64,000 nucleotides of DNA from Polyangium sp. 6x1. Lineage in GTDB: Bacteria; Myxococcota_A; Polyangia; Polyangiales; Polyangiaceae. Shown piece by piece: positions 31,101 through 39,782 of this stretch. Under the pieces are notes generated by a model. It saw nothing but the letters and a program-made list of their open reading frames with translations, searched no databases and had not been told where the DNA came from. The stretch lies in contig NZ_JARZHH010000038.1 of assembly GCF_029946515.1 (NCBI RefSeq), forward strand, positions 43,656 to 107,655. Direction: 5' to 3'. How positions within the stretch are numbered: the stretch's first letter is position 1; each line of letters starts with the position of its first letter. A program made the translations under genes and the position numbers.

Positions 31101-31512
31101 CGTTGCCGACGGTGCGCGTGAGCTCGCACCACATCCCGTCCGAGATCCGCGCCGCGCGCGCGAGCGCCTCCGCCAGCGGCCTCGGCGCGGCCGCGCCGCC
31201 GAGCTTCGCCACGAGCGCCGCGAGCCCGACCGAGAATCCATAACGAACGATGCCGATCCCGAGCTCGAAGAGCCGCTTGCGCACGCCGGTCGCGTCCCCC
31301 TCGGCCCGCGCGATCTCCACGCCGACCGCGAGCGTGGCGACGGGCTCGGGCATCGCCGCGATACGCCCCGCGAGCTCGTCGAGCATGTCCTCGTCGAGCG
31401 GCTTCGGTGGCCGCAGGCTGCGGAAGGAGCGTCGATCCGCGTCCTCCTCGTCGGCGGGGCGATCGTCGCGCGCCTCGTCCGGTGCCTTGCCTTCATCCAG
31501 GGGTTCGACCAC
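28132..31512 (-). CDS. large STAND-type ATPase with TPR domain and possible HEPN-like N-terminus
   Basis: The 1126-residue protein has three parts. Residues 40-200 are all helical and include RNDFIH (R165-H170), which fits the Rx4-6H motif of HEPN domains. At about 310-560 lies an AAA_16/STAND NTPase. Its P-loop is GSFGVGRT (342-349), with Arg348 where Lys is usual, and its Walker B-like motif is VLDMDDAQWAD near 435. Residues 700-1120 are TPR-like helices (AEKLAQMAKGAERARAELRV, ALFESIAERARTF). Similar ATPase-TPR parts are fused to Ser/Thr kinases in myxobacteria, but no kinase domain is present here. It starts 52 bp after murB. Nucleotide hydrolysis may be impaired; HEPN assignment is inference. 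Confidence 0.8.
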   Translation of the reverse strand: MVEPLDEGKAPDEARDDRPADEEDADRRSFRSLRPPKPLDEDMLDELAGRIAAMPEPVATLAVGVEIARAEGDATGVRKRLFELGIGIVRYGFSVGLAALVAKLGGAAAPRPLAEALARAARISDGMWCELTRTVGNALKSHDPTLAQMLAFTSQRPLTELVSARNDFIHRGGSGDNALEKLMALLENTEALLSLSLRCVVSLDPPTYEARMGTPLRGGVWRKTKGALPAGVEAGVAYVVREDGTWMPVSPYLPLVDKRLLFADGPHAPGKPWRCTDPEIGEHREHQPIDRAIRKLVGEDKNAPQELTDRPRLVGREAAVKALVRAAEEAASGSVRVALVTGSFGVGRTRVADEIVAAAAAYGFGRVIDARCSVERTTPLRALRTAIEGMKGLERMRDAIARALSVEAAMTRAALEASIEAIEEALVEASLEEPTVLDMDDAQWADEHTQGLLRMLTDRAIRKGRGRLFVIVTVRDEPNPSVALRRFVGRVEQGNGAGATRVMLDALSAKDASALVQNVAPIAKDIERVVVDGAGGVPFFLVQPLLVWNETGSLVWREAAWRPRDESILRASVPGVRDLLRARLDSFFDPGSDGERAAQHVLACVALYGSGLPVEQLVAAVEGAGTSARSVEQALELLVESGLLIVRGERQEHGFAQEIVRQAALDDVRQKPWFRRVHRSLLEAVGRSEVAEENAAFLAAGHETLGEREEAARWFGKAVAKALAGGEFERAMELAEKLAQMAKGAERARAELRVVDALFRAGRAAEAKDRLEKIHLDGVADMGVRLEARVLTLAIAATLRHLPSDHDPSLVADADAHGDLVLRVETRLAVARLVRGRRGLVLAEEAIALVRDASLDLQYRALAMRLDLIIEVDPSDQGRLVRAVEMARAAARELHSPWAELDADSYLAIAHANAGQFSAAIALFESIAERARTFKFGTLHREVLTNLTATLLRAGNPTQAAIAGKLAAETARAAGDHVVLSAAQSLCADAMLQTGDLEGARASADEAIALALAGGHDYHAIVSLLRRAEIRSRLGDPSSIEDADLARSRAEATGDADFVVRAEIWSALHFARTATNEPAAVMARLGDVVRRVEDRGASLRAPTRRLLEEARRLVEAGTPDGAPVTR

Positions 31513-31564
31513 GGCGAGATCGTAGCGCGTAACCGCCTTCGCGGCGGCAGAACACGCCGTAAAA

Positions 31565-32722
31565 TCAGGTCGTTGGGTGCCCCACGAGGTCCTCGACCTC
31601 CTCGGGACGGAAGCCGAGCATCACGGGCTCGGGCACGAGCCGCACGCCGAAGCGCGTGAGCACGCCGTCGCGGATGCGGCGCGCGAAACGAAGGATGTCC
31701 TCGGCCGTCGCGCCGCCGCGGTTGACGATCGCCAAAGCGTGACGCGTCGACAGGCCGACCGGGCCGTCGCCCGTGCCCTTCTTGAACCCAGCGCGCTCGA
31801 TGAGCCACGCAGCAGGAATCTTCACGCGACCCGGGCCCGCGACGAACCGCGGGAGCGTCTCGCCAGGCTCGAGCACGTTCGCCGCCTCGATGCGCGCGCG
31901 GGCCTCGGCGAAGGCCGCCTCGTCGAGCGTCGGGTTCACGAAAAACGAGCCGGCGCTGCGCGCGTTCTCGTCGCCCGCCTCGACGAGCATCGACTTGCGG
32001 CGACGCAGCTCCAGCACGGCTTTGCGCACGTCCACGAGCGAGGGCGAAGGCGCGGCGCCCGCGTCGCGCATGTACCGATCGAGCTCCGCATACCGCACGG
32101 CCGCCGAGCCGCCGCGCTGAAGGGAGAACGTCACGCCGACGATCACGAACCTGCCGCTCGCCCGGCGCTTGAAGACGCTGTCGCGGTAGCCGAAGCGGCA
32201 GCCGAGCCGATCGATGCCCACCGTCGCGCCGCTGCGCCGATCGATGCCGTAGACGAACGTGATCACGTCGCCCGCCTCTTGGCCGTAGGCGCCGATGTTC
32301 TGGATCGGCGCGGCGCCCACGTCGCCCGGGATGCCCGAGAGGCACTCGAGCCCGGCCCAACCTTGCTCCACGGTCATCGCGACGAGCGCGTCCCACGGCT
32401 CGCCCGCGCCCGCGCTCAACGTGACCCGATCGCCCTCGATCGCGTGGTTCACGCCGGAGACCGCGACCCGCAAGACGAGGCCGTCGACGCCGCGATCCGC
32501 GACGAGCACGTTCGAGCCGCCGCCGAGCACGGTGACGTCGAGGCGCTGGCTGCGCGCCCACTTGAGCGTCTCGTGCACGGCCTCCTCGGTGCGCGCCTCG
32601 ACGTAACGCGCGGCCGGGCCGCCGACGCCGAGCGTGGTCCGCGGCGCGAGCGGTACGTCGAAGAGCATGCCCTCCGGCGCGCGCGGCGGCACTTCGGGCG
32701 GCGGGGGACGAAGGGTCCGCAT
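31565..32722 (-). CDS. murB: UDP-N-acetylenolpyruvoylglucosamine reductase
   Basis: MurB reduces UDP-GlcNAc-enolpyruvate to UDP-MurNAc with FAD and NADPH in cytoplasmic peptidoglycan synthesis. The FAD-binding region shows GGGSNVLVADRG and LSGIPGDVGAAPIQNIGAYGQE. YRDSVFK at 179-185 and catalytic Ser259 in SAGSFFVNP are present, which is the type I (E. coli-like) pattern with the Tyr loop. The length of 385 is somewhat above the usual 340-350 because of a Pro-rich N-terminus and a short C-terminal tail. The ATG at 32722 lies one base after the stop codon of the large lipoprotein upstream, so translation is probably coupled. It is not beside ddl/ftsQ or murC as in many bacteria. Confidence 0.95.
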   Translation of the reverse strand: MRTLRPPPPEVPPRAPEGMLFDVPLAPRTTLGVGGPAARYVEARTEEAVHETLKWARSQRLDVTVLGGGSNVLVADRGVDGLVLRVAVSGVNHAIEGDRVTLSAGAGEPWDALVAMTVEQGWAGLECLSGIPGDVGAAPIQNIGAYGQEAGDVITFVYGIDRRSGATVGIDRLGCRFGYRDSVFKRRASGRFVIVGVTFSLQRGGSAAVRYAELDRYMRDAGAAPSPSLVDVRKAVLELRRRKSMLVEAGDENARSAGSFFVNPTLDEAAFAEARARIEAANVLEPGETLPRFVAGPGRVKIPAAWLIERAGFKKGTGDGPVGLSTRHALAIVNRGGATAEDILRFARRIRDGVLTRFGVRLVPEPVMLGFRPEEVEDLVGHPTT

Positions 32723-32723
32723 G

Positions 32724-35700
32724 CTAGGGCGACACCTTCACGCGCGTGCCGGCCAAAAAGCCGTCGTCCACGGCGCGCACGCGCTCGACGAAGCTGTCGT
32801 ACTCGTTCGCCGACACCGTCCCCGTCGGCAGATCGAGCAGGAACGCCTCCTCGATCACGCCCTCCTTGTACGTGCCCTCGCGCGACGCGGAGAAGCCGGC
32901 CGCCGCGATCTTCACCGACGACGGCGCGCGCGCGATCGTGGCGCCCCTGGGCAGCTCGATGCGACGACGGACGCGATACTGGAGCGGCCTGTCGATGGTG
33001 AGAGCGCTCTCGCGGCCCGCGCGCGACGCGTAAAACGAAGCGAGCGTGCTCGAGAAGCCACGCGCGAGGTGCATGGGCTCGAGGCCCGGCAAGAGCCACG
33101 TCTTGCCGTCGCGGGTCTCGGGCTGCGAGTAGCCGAAGATCGCGATCTTCGCGCGCACCGACACCTCCCACGAGCCCTCGCTCGATCCGAGCTCGACGTC
33201 CTCGACGTCGGCCCAGGGCACCCACGTGAGCACCACGTTGCGCAGCATCTCGCGCCGATCCGTGCCGACGACCGTGTCGAGCGAGTCCGCGAGCGACTGC
33301 GCCTCGCGCCCGTGCAGCGCGATCGAGAAGCTGCCGCGCGCGACGCCCGACGCGTCGAGCGCGAGCCGGATCTCGATCTCGTCGCCCTTCTCGCTCGCGT
33401 CGCCCTGCACCGTGACGAGGCTGCCGTCGGGCAGGATCGCGTTCCTGCCGCGCAGCTCCGGGCTCACGCGGCCCGGAGGCAAGGGCGGGCCGTCCACGTC
33501 CGCGTCGATCCAGAGCTCACCCTCGGGCAAACGCGCGACGACGAGCGGATACCGGAAGCGGCCCACGTGCGGCGGGAAATCGGCCGCGCCGCTGAACGGC
33601 TCGGTCTCGGCGATCGCGAGGCGCGCGTCCACGCCGAGCTCGCGCAGCGCGCGCCACACGACGAGCGCGCGGCTGCCCTGACCAAGCTCGAGCACCGTGC
33701 GCGCCGTCGTCTGCTGCGGGCCCGTGCCGTACATCGCCGACACGTCCGACAGCTCGCCGCCGCCGGGCACCTTCACGCGCTTGCCGACAGCGGTGACCAC
33801 GCGCTCGACGAGCGCGCGCGAGGGCGCCGTGACGGTCCCCGCGGCCTCGCGGGCGAACCGCGCGACGTACGGATCCTTGTCTTCGAGCGCGCGGACGTGA
33901 TCGTCGAGCAAGCGCCCGAGGTTCGCCCACGTCTGCGTGCCGAAGCTGATCGTCACCGACTGTTCGAGCCGCGGCACGCCGTCCTCGATGCGCCGAGGCT
34001 CCTTGTTCTCGATGCGCCAGACGCGGATCTCGTCGCCCTTGTCCGTACGAACCTGGGGCTTGCCGAGCAAGGGATGCGACCAGAGGCCGAGCGCGAGCGA
34101 GGCCGGGCGGCGCAGCTCGATCTCCGCCTCGCGCACGCCGGTGCGGGCCGGCAGGAGGTCGGGCCCGTCGAGCACGATCTGCCCGCCCGCGTCCGGCACC
34201 ACGAACCCTTCGAGGATCTGCTCGACGTAGTCGCCCTTCTCGAGCTCCGAGAGATCGCTGTGGCTCTGCGCGGCCATCGCGACCTGATCGGGCTCGACCA
34301 CGCGGCCGTCGCGCTTGTGGATGCGGCGCCGGAGCAAGCGCTGCGCGGCGTTCGCCTCGATCGCGGGCCCGTACGAGACCGCGCCCTCCGCGACGTCCGT
34401 CGTGCCCGACACGCGCCGCAGATCGTAGACGAGGTACCGGAGCACGCCGCCCGCATCGAGGGCGTATCGCTCGACGTGCCGGAGCACCGCCGTGCCCGCG
34501 CCGGGCATGACGTTCGCCGCGCGATCCGCCGCCACGAGGCGCGCGCCTTCGGCCTCCAGCTCGCGCGCTTGATCCGGTTCGAGCGCGAGGATCCGGCGCA
34601 GGATCGGGATCGCGTACGGCGCGTCGGCCGCGACGCGTTGATCCCGTTCGAGGCGCGGACGCACGAGGTCCGATCGGTTCTTGCCGGCGGCGAAGCCGAG
34701 CGCGTCGAGCAGCCGCCTGCGCGCCGGCGGCGCCGCGTCGTAGGCCGCGATCGCCGCGTCGAGATCTCCCGCGAGCACGTGGAGCCCGACCTCCGTGTCG
34801 CGGAACGCGTCCGCCGCCGAGCGCAGGCGCCGCACGCGGCCGAGCTCTTCCAGCGCCGCGCGTGTGTCGCCGCGCTGCTGATGCGCGTACATGCACGCGA
34901 GCTCCGCGCGGCTCGTCCCTCCCGTACAAGCGGCCTTCACCGCGTCGGCGCCCACGCGCCCGTGCAGGTACGTGTCGACCCGCGCGAGCAGCGGCGATCC
35001 CGGCACGGCCGTCTCCAGCGCGCGGTACGCCTCCTCCGCGACGTCGAGCATCTCCCCACGCTTCGCGGCCGCCGCCACGTACGTGAGCGTCATCGGATCC
35101 GTCACGGCCTTCTCCGCCGCGGGTTTGTCCGCGGCTTGCCCCGGCGCCGGCGGACGCACGCCGAGCTCGCCGAGCGCGTCCGTGAGCCCCTCGACCGCGC
35201 GCCTGCGCTCCGTCAGCGCCGCGCGCGTCACGAGCGCCTCCCAGGCCTTCGGCCAGCCCGCGAGCGTCTTCTCCGTGTAGGCGCGCAGCCGCTCGATTTG
35301 CTTCGAATCCGGAAGATCCCCGGCCTTCGCCGTCGCGCGCGCGGCCAGCAAGAACGCGCGCGGGCTGCTCGTCTCCGGCAGACCTCGCTCTTCCAGGAGA
35401 TGCTCGGCCACGCGCGCCTCCCCGAGCCCGAGCAGCGCGGCCGTCGTGAGCGCGAGCGTCGCGTCCCCGGGCCTCGCCGCCGCGATCTCGATCGGCGTCG
35501 CGCCCGAGGCCTTGCCGACCGTCGCCACGTCGCCCGCCTTTGGCGCGCGCAGCGGCAAGGGCAGGCCGTCGTCGCCCCACACGTCGAGCTCGATCTGATC
35601 GCCGTCGCTCATCTGCCCGACCCGCACGACCACGCGCGCGCGCCCCGCGGGGAGCGAGACGCTGCCGAGCCGCGTCACGGCCTCGTCGCCGGCCTCGAAG

Positions 35701-36518
35701 CCGCGGCGCAGCACGCGCGTCCCGGCCACGTCGACGACCGCCGCCGACCTCGACGCGAGCGACAGATAGATCTTCTGCTCACGCGGGTTCTCGATGTCGA
35801 CCACGAGCGCGCGCACGCCGGGCAGCGAGAACGTCGCGTTCACGTCGAGCGCGCACGCGTCCGCGCGCACCACGTGCGGCGTCACCTCGGCGAAGAACGG
35901 CCGCGCGCCCGGGTACGTCGCCCCAAACGCGCCCGTCGGCGTGACCTGCGAGGGCTCGGCCAGGCCTCGAAGCGCGGCGAAATCGAGCGGCGCGACGAGC
36001 GCCGCTTCCCGCGCGCATCCGCGCCGCTCGCCCCACACCATCGCCGCCTGCTCTTGCCCCACGTACATCGCGAGCTCGTGCAGCGCCGTCGCCAGCATCC
36101 CGCGCATCACCGGCAGCACGCCTGGATCGTCGCCTTGCGCGAGCCGCTCGCCGGCCGCCGTCCACGCGCCGCGCAGCCGCTCCACGACGACGGGCATCAC
36201 GTCGCGCGAGCGAAACGCGACGGCCTGCTCTCCGGGCAACCCGAGCGCCTCGACCTCCCGGAACGAAAGCGCGTCGAGCGACGCGACGACCGTGGCGAGC
36301 GCCTCGGGATCACGGCCGTTCGCGACGGCGCGATCGATCGCGTCGAGGTACTTCGCGGACGCGAGCGGATCGGCCGCCTCGGCGTCGAGCGCCTCGACGA
36401 ACGACTCCGCGAGCTTGGCGGACGGCGGAGCCTGCGGCGCGACGGGCGTCGGGCCAAGACAAGCGGCGACGAGGAGCGCCGCGGAGACGAGCCCGAGGCG
36501 GGCAGAATGAAGGCGCAT
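32724..36518 (-). CDS. giant lipoprotein with TPR-like region and DUF3857/transglutaminase-like C-terminus
   Basis: The ATG at 36518 gives MRLHSARLGLVSAALLVAAC, a strong lipoprotein signal; the frame is open four codons further. The mature protein has about 1,240 residues. The N-terminal 600 are helical and repeat-like. A DUF3857-like domain follows at about 700-850. Then comes a transglutaminase-like core in which the expected GDCDDKA becomes GQGSRA, so the catalytic Cys is missing and the site should be dead. A strand-rich C-terminus of about 200 residues ends the protein. It is related in architecture to the protein at 47475-51590, which keeps the Cys. It is probably a periplasmic or outer-membrane scaffold; function unknown. 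Confidence 0.8.
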   Translation of the reverse strand: MRLHSARLGLVSAALLVAACLGPTPVAPQAPPSAKLAESFVEALDAEAADPLASAKYLDAIDRAVANGRDPEALATVVASLDALSFREVEALGLPGEQAVAFRSRDVMPVVVERLRGAWTAAGERLAQGDDPGVLPVMRGMLATALHELAMYVGQEQAAMVWGERRGCAREAALVAPLDFAALRGLAEPSQVTPTGAFGATYPGARPFFAEVTPHVVRADACALDVNATFSLPGVRALVVDIENPREQKIYLSLASRSAAVVDVAGTRVLRRGFEAGDEAVTRLGSVSLPAGRARVVVRVGQMSDGDQIELDVWGDDGLPLPLRAPKAGDVATVGKASGATPIEIAAARPGDATLALTTAALLGLGEARVAEHLLEERGLPETSSPRAFLLAARATAKAGDLPDSKQIERLRAYTEKTLAGWPKAWEALVTRAALTERRRAVEGLTDALGELGVRPPAPGQAADKPAAEKAVTDPMTLTYVAAAAKRGEMLDVAEEAYRALETAVPGSPLLARVDTYLHGRVGADAVKAACTGGTSRAELACMYAHQQRGDTRAALEELGRVRRLRSAADAFRDTEVGLHVLAGDLDAAIAAYDAAPPARRRLLDALGFAAGKNRSDLVRPRLERDQRVAADAPYAIPILRRILALEPDQARELEAEGARLVAADRAANVMPGAGTAVLRHVERYALDAGGVLRYLVYDLRRVSGTTDVAEGAVSYGPAIEANAAQRLLRRRIHKRDGRVVEPDQVAMAAQSHSDLSELEKGDYVEQILEGFVVPDAGGQIVLDGPDLLPARTGVREAEIELRRPASLALGLWSHPLLGKPQVRTDKGDEIRVWRIENKEPRRIEDGVPRLEQSVTISFGTQTWANLGRLLDDHVRALEDKDPYVARFAREAAGTVTAPSRALVERVVTAVGKRVKVPGGGELSDVSAMYGTGPQQTTARTVLELGQGSRALVVWRALRELGVDARLAIAETEPFSGAADFPPHVGRFRYPLVVARLPEGELWIDADVDGPPLPPGRVSPELRGRNAILPDGSLVTVQGDASEKGDEIEIRLALDASGVARGSFSIALHGREAQSLADSLDTVVGTDRREMLRNVVLTWVPWADVEDVELGSSEGSWEVSVRAKIAIFGYSQPETRDGKTWLLPGLEPMHLARGFSSTLASFYASRAGRESALTIDRPLQYRVRRRIELPRGATIARAPSSVKIAAAGFSASREGTYKEGVIEEAFLLDLPTGTVSANEYDSFVERVRAVDDGFLAGTRVKVSP

Positions 36519-36571
36519 CGGCGGATCCATGCTGCCTCATCCACGCGCGCTTGGCACGCGCGGCGAGGTCG

Positions 36572-36886
36572 TCATGCCGCCGGCGATTCTTCGTACACGC
36601 GCACGCCGTACTTCTCCATGCACCAGAGCAGCCCGATGACCAGGCTCCGCTTGTCGTCCACGAACGAAGGTTTTTTTCCTTCGAATGCGTGCCCCACGAA
36701 CTGGAAACCCCAGCCGACGGTGAACATTGCCCCCGCGAGCGGGAGGCCGACGAGCGTCGCGCCCACGGGGAAGCTCAGCGCGATGAGGGGGATGCCCACC
36801 TTGTGGCAAGCCTGGTTGCGCGGATCCTGGTGATCGTCCTGGTATTTGTGGAGGAGCCGGGTCCACTCGGCGTTCAGGGAAATCAT
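36572..36886 (-). CDS. Mpo1-like / DUF962 membrane protein
   Basis: The 104-residue protein fits the DUF962 (YGL010w/Mpo1-like) family. It has the His-rich start (HKYQDDHQDPRNQACHKVGIP), two hydrophobic segments (PLIALSFPVGATLVGLPLAG and AMFTVGWGFQFVGHAF) and EGKKPSFVDDKRSL near the end. Yeast Mpo1 is an Fe2+-dependent dioxygenase acting on 2-hydroxy fatty acids. Bacterial members are mostly uncharacterised, so a lipid alpha-oxidation role is inference. The gene lies 16 bp after the TPR-like gene upstream and 53 bp before the giant lipoprotein, in one apparent operon. Confidence 0.85.
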   Translation of the reverse strand: MISLNAEWTRLLHKYQDDHQDPRNQACHKVGIPLIALSFPVGATLVGLPLAGAMFTVGWGFQFVGHAFEGKKPSFVDDKRSLVIGLLWCMEKYGVRVYEESPAA

Positions 36887-36902
36887 GGTCAGGGCGCGGA
36901 GA

Positions 36903-38525
36903 CTACCACGTCCGCCCCGCGCGCTGCCCCCTCCGTGACCCCGGGCCGTACTTCCGCGCCGGCGTCCCCGAAGGCGGCTCCACCCCCGCGAGGAGCTGCG
37001 TCGCCTCCTCGCTCATCGCCGCGCCCTCGGACGCCTCGCCGCTCGTCGTGAGCGCGTCCCCGAGCCGCCAGAGCGAGTCGGCGAGCTGGTAGCGCACCTC
37101 CGCGTTCTTCCCGCTCGCGGCGTAGAGCTTCCGATCGATCGCCACAGCCTCGCGATACGCCGCGACCGCCCCGATCACGTCGCTCGCATGCACGCACGCG
37201 TCGGCCAGCCGCTTCAGCGAATACGAGACCTCGCCGAGCGCCTCCGGCCCGTCCCCCATCGCCGCGAGGACCCGGCGCCTGAGGAGCAAGCACTCCGAGA
37301 ACGCGACGGCCGCGTCCGCCGGCTTGCTCGCCGCGAGCCGCGCGTCGCCGATCCGCTCGAGCGCGTCCGACAGCTCGAACAGAGCGTCCGGCCCCTCGTC
37401 GCCCTGCCGCATCGCCCGGATCGCCCCGAGCGCGAGCTCCTCGAAGCGCGTCGCCGCCACGTGCTCGCGCCGCTCCCGCGCGACCCGCGCCGCCAGGCAA
37501 TACCAGGCCGGCGGCACCTGCCCCGGCATCCGCGCCCCGTACATCGCGATCGCCTTCTGCGCGTGCACCGCGGCGCGCGACAGATCCTCGTTCTCCGCCT
37601 CGATCTCCGCGAGCACCGCGAAGACACGCGCCTCGTCGAGCGCGTCGCCGCGCACGCGGAGCAGCGTCGCCGCCTCGTCGGCCGCGTCCTTCGCGTCCTG
37701 CAGCCGGCCCTGCTGCAAGAACCCTTCGGCCGCGTCGACGAGCGCGTGCGCGCGGGCCACCTCGGCGCGCGGCGGCGGAGGCGGCGGCGTCGGCCTCGAG
37801 CCCATCGACGCCGCCGACAGCGACACCGCGGGCATCGACGGCGTCGACGCGCGCGCCGAGTTCTCGGCTTGCCAGACCTTGAGCCGCTCCGGGTTCTGCG
37901 AGATCGCCACGAGATCGTCGGGGTCGACGGACGCCGCGCGCATCGAGCTCGTCGACGGCCGCGACCCGCGCACCGGCGGCGGCGTGCTCGGACGCACGGC
38001 GCCTGCGCTCCGCGGCGTGATCAGGAAGGACATCGCCTTCACCTGCCAGAGATCGGGCGCGGCCTTCGACACGGGATCCACGACGCCCGGCGGCGCGGCG
38101 AGCACGATGCCTCCGAGCAGGACGCCGCGCAGCTCCTCGAACAGCGCCTCGATCTCGATCACCGTCTGCTCCCAGGCGCGCGTCCACGGCGTCTCGAGGG
38201 CGCCGGGCGCCTCGGCGTGGAGCGCCTCGATCCAGACGAGCGACGCGCTCGCCAGGCTTCGATCTTCGAGCAGCCGCGTGGGCAAACCGAGAAGCTCCTC
38301 CGGCGTGCTCGGCACGAGCGTCACCATCGCGTGACCCTCGCCGGTCACCTGCCGCTCGACCCGCTCGCGCAGCGTGCGCAGCTCTGCCGGCACGGGGGAG
38401 AACAGGAAGCCGACCCAGAACCCGATGACGTTGTCGACGCGGTCGCGGAGGTACTCCCACGCCACTTCGCCACGGATCGCCGGTGCTTTCGGCGGCGGCC
38501 CTTCTCCCTGTCCCCAGCCTGCCAT
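36903..38525 (-). CDS. TPR-like cytoplasmic protein of unknown function
   Basis: The 540-residue protein starts at an ATG at 38525. The first 190 residues contain no motif I recognise (WEYLRDRVDNVIGFWVGFLF). A Pro/Ser-rich linker follows, then about 280 residues of regular helical repeats (ALVDAAEGFLQQGRLQDAKD, ALERIGDARLAASKPADAAV) typical of TPR. The C-terminal 25 residues are basic. No signal peptide is evident, so it is likely cytoplasmic. It heads a same-strand run with the Mpo1-like gene, giant lipoprotein, murB and ATPase. TPRs suggest a protein-binding adaptor. Confidence 0.75.
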   Translation of the reverse strand: MAGWGQGEGPPPKAPAIRGEVAWEYLRDRVDNVIGFWVGFLFSPVPAELRTLRERVERQVTGEGHAMVTLVPSTPEELLGLPTRLLEDRSLASASLVWIEALHAEAPGALETPWTRAWEQTVIEIEALFEELRGVLLGGIVLAAPPGVVDPVSKAAPDLWQVKAMSFLITPRSAGAVRPSTPPPVRGSRPSTSSMRAASVDPDDLVAISQNPERLKVWQAENSARASTPSMPAVSLSAASMGSRPTPPPPPPRAEVARAHALVDAAEGFLQQGRLQDAKDAADEAATLLRVRGDALDEARVFAVLAEIEAENEDLSRAAVHAQKAIAMYGARMPGQVPPAWYCLAARVARERREHVAATRFEELALGAIRAMRQGDEGPDALFELSDALERIGDARLAASKPADAAVAFSECLLLRRRVLAAMGDGPEALGEVSYSLKRLADACVHASDVIGAVAAYREAVAIDRKLYAASGKNAEVRYQLADSLWRLGDALTTSGEASEGAAMSEEATQLLAGVEPPSGTPARKYGPGSRRGQRAGRTW

Positions 38526-38663
38526 CGGTTCGTGACCGCGTGGCCGCCCATCGAGCGGCCTTTCGGCTCCCGCGGAACCTTATCACCATCGGGGCCGCGT
38601 GGGCCTCTCGCGCACGCGAACCTTTACGCCCTCGCCCACCTTGGCCTACCCTACGAACACCTC

Positions 38664-39761
38664 ATGGCGCGCCGAGTCACACGATTTCTTTCTTCCGTCC
38701 CGTACGCGGGGCTCGCGTTCGTCCTCCTCGCCTCTGCGTGCGGCGGACAGCAAACGCAGACCACGACGAAACCCCCGACGAATACGAAAACCGAGGTCAC
38801 GGAGCCCGAGGACGACGGCCCTGCGCTCGGCCCGCTGACGCTCACCCTGCCCGACGCCGCGGGCTCGGCGTGGGTGGGGCAGCGCGGCAACTACGTCGAC
38901 ACGCTGAGCGGCATCTGGGGCCTCGACAAGCTCGTGATCGCCGTCGGCGGCGGCGGAACGATCCTGCGCAGCGAGGACGCCGGCATCAACTGGACGCGGC
39001 AGGCCTCGCCGAAGGACGCGTGGCTGCGCTGCGTCTGGGGCAGCGGCCCGGACGACATCTACGTCGTGGGCGGCAATGCGATCATGCACTCGACGGACGG
39101 CGGCATCACGTGGTCGCCGCAAAAGGTCCCCATCACGGGCACGTTTTTCATGGCCGTCTGGGGCAGCGGCCGGGACGACGTGTACGTCGTGGGCGGGGAC
39201 GGAAACATCCTGAACACGACGGACGGCGGCAAGACGTGGAAGCAAGACACGAGCGGCGTGGTCGGCACGCTGTACGACGTCTGGGGCAGCGGCGCGGACG
39301 ACATTTACGTCGTGGGGCAGGCGAGCAAGGACGGCGCGCCGATCGTGTTGCAATCGAAGATCGGCGGACACCTCTGGTCGAAGCTGCCGGTCGACACGCT
39401 CGACTCGCCGCTGCGGCAGATCGACGGCGCGAGCGTCGATTACCTGTACGCGGTGAGCGCGAAGGGCACGGTGTACGAATCGAACGACCGCGCGGCGACG
39501 TGGAAATCGATCGGGAGCTTCGACGGCGACGAGCTTCTCGGCATCCGGGTGGTGGGCAAGGGCGACCTCTACGTGGTCGGCCGCAACCAGCAGTTCCAGC
39601 ACACGACCGACGGCGGCAAGACCTGGAAAGACGAGCTCAACTGGCCCCACGGCGCGGCCGCAATCCAGGGCATCTGGGGCAAGGGCAAAACCGAGCTTTT
39701 CCTGGTCGGCGAAGGGACGCTCGAAGCTGGGCAGAAGGGGAGTCTGGTTCGGCGGAGGTAA
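38664..39761 (+). CDS. lipoprotein with BNR/sialidase-like repeats
   Basis: The ATG at 38664 gives a 365-residue lipoprotein (FVLLASAC lipobox). After a Thr/Pro/Glu linker the protein repeats blades with the Asp-box pattern S/TxDxGxTW (SEDAGINWTR, STDGGITWSP, TTDGGKTWKQ, TTDGGKTWKD). These alternate with VWGSGxDDIYVVG strands. This gives a six- or seven-bladed propeller like sialidase-fold or Ycf48-type proteins. No catalytic Arg triad is evident, so it is probably a binding or assembly factor in the envelope. It diverges from the TPR-like gene, with 138 bp between, and converges with the Uma2-like gene. Confidence 0.85.
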   Translation: MARRVTRFLSSVPYAGLAFVLLASACGGQQTQTTTKPPTNTKTEVTEPEDDGPALGPLTLTLPDAAGSAWVGQRGNYVDTLSGIWGLDKLVIAVGGGGTILRSEDAGINWTRQASPKDAWLRCVWGSGPDDIYVVGGNAIMHSTDGGITWSPQKVPITGTFFMAVWGSGRDDVYVVGGDGNILNTTDGGKTWKQDTSGVVGTLYDVWGSGADDIYVVGQASKDGAPIVLQSKIGGHLWSKLPVDTLDSPLRQIDGASVDYLYAVSAKGTVYESNDRAATWKSIGSFDGDELLGIRVVGKGDLYVVGRNQQFQHTTDGGKTWKDELNWPHGAAAIQGIWGKGKTELFLVGEGTLEAGQKGSLVRRR

Positions 39762-39782
39762 CGAATCCTTGGGGCGCGCGCC

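Noticed and set aside
32634..36833. Plus-strand open frame of about 1,400 codons opposite the giant lipoprotein
   Set aside because: Same antisense artefact; no domain or RBS, while the minus strand has a lipoprotein signal and recognisable domains.
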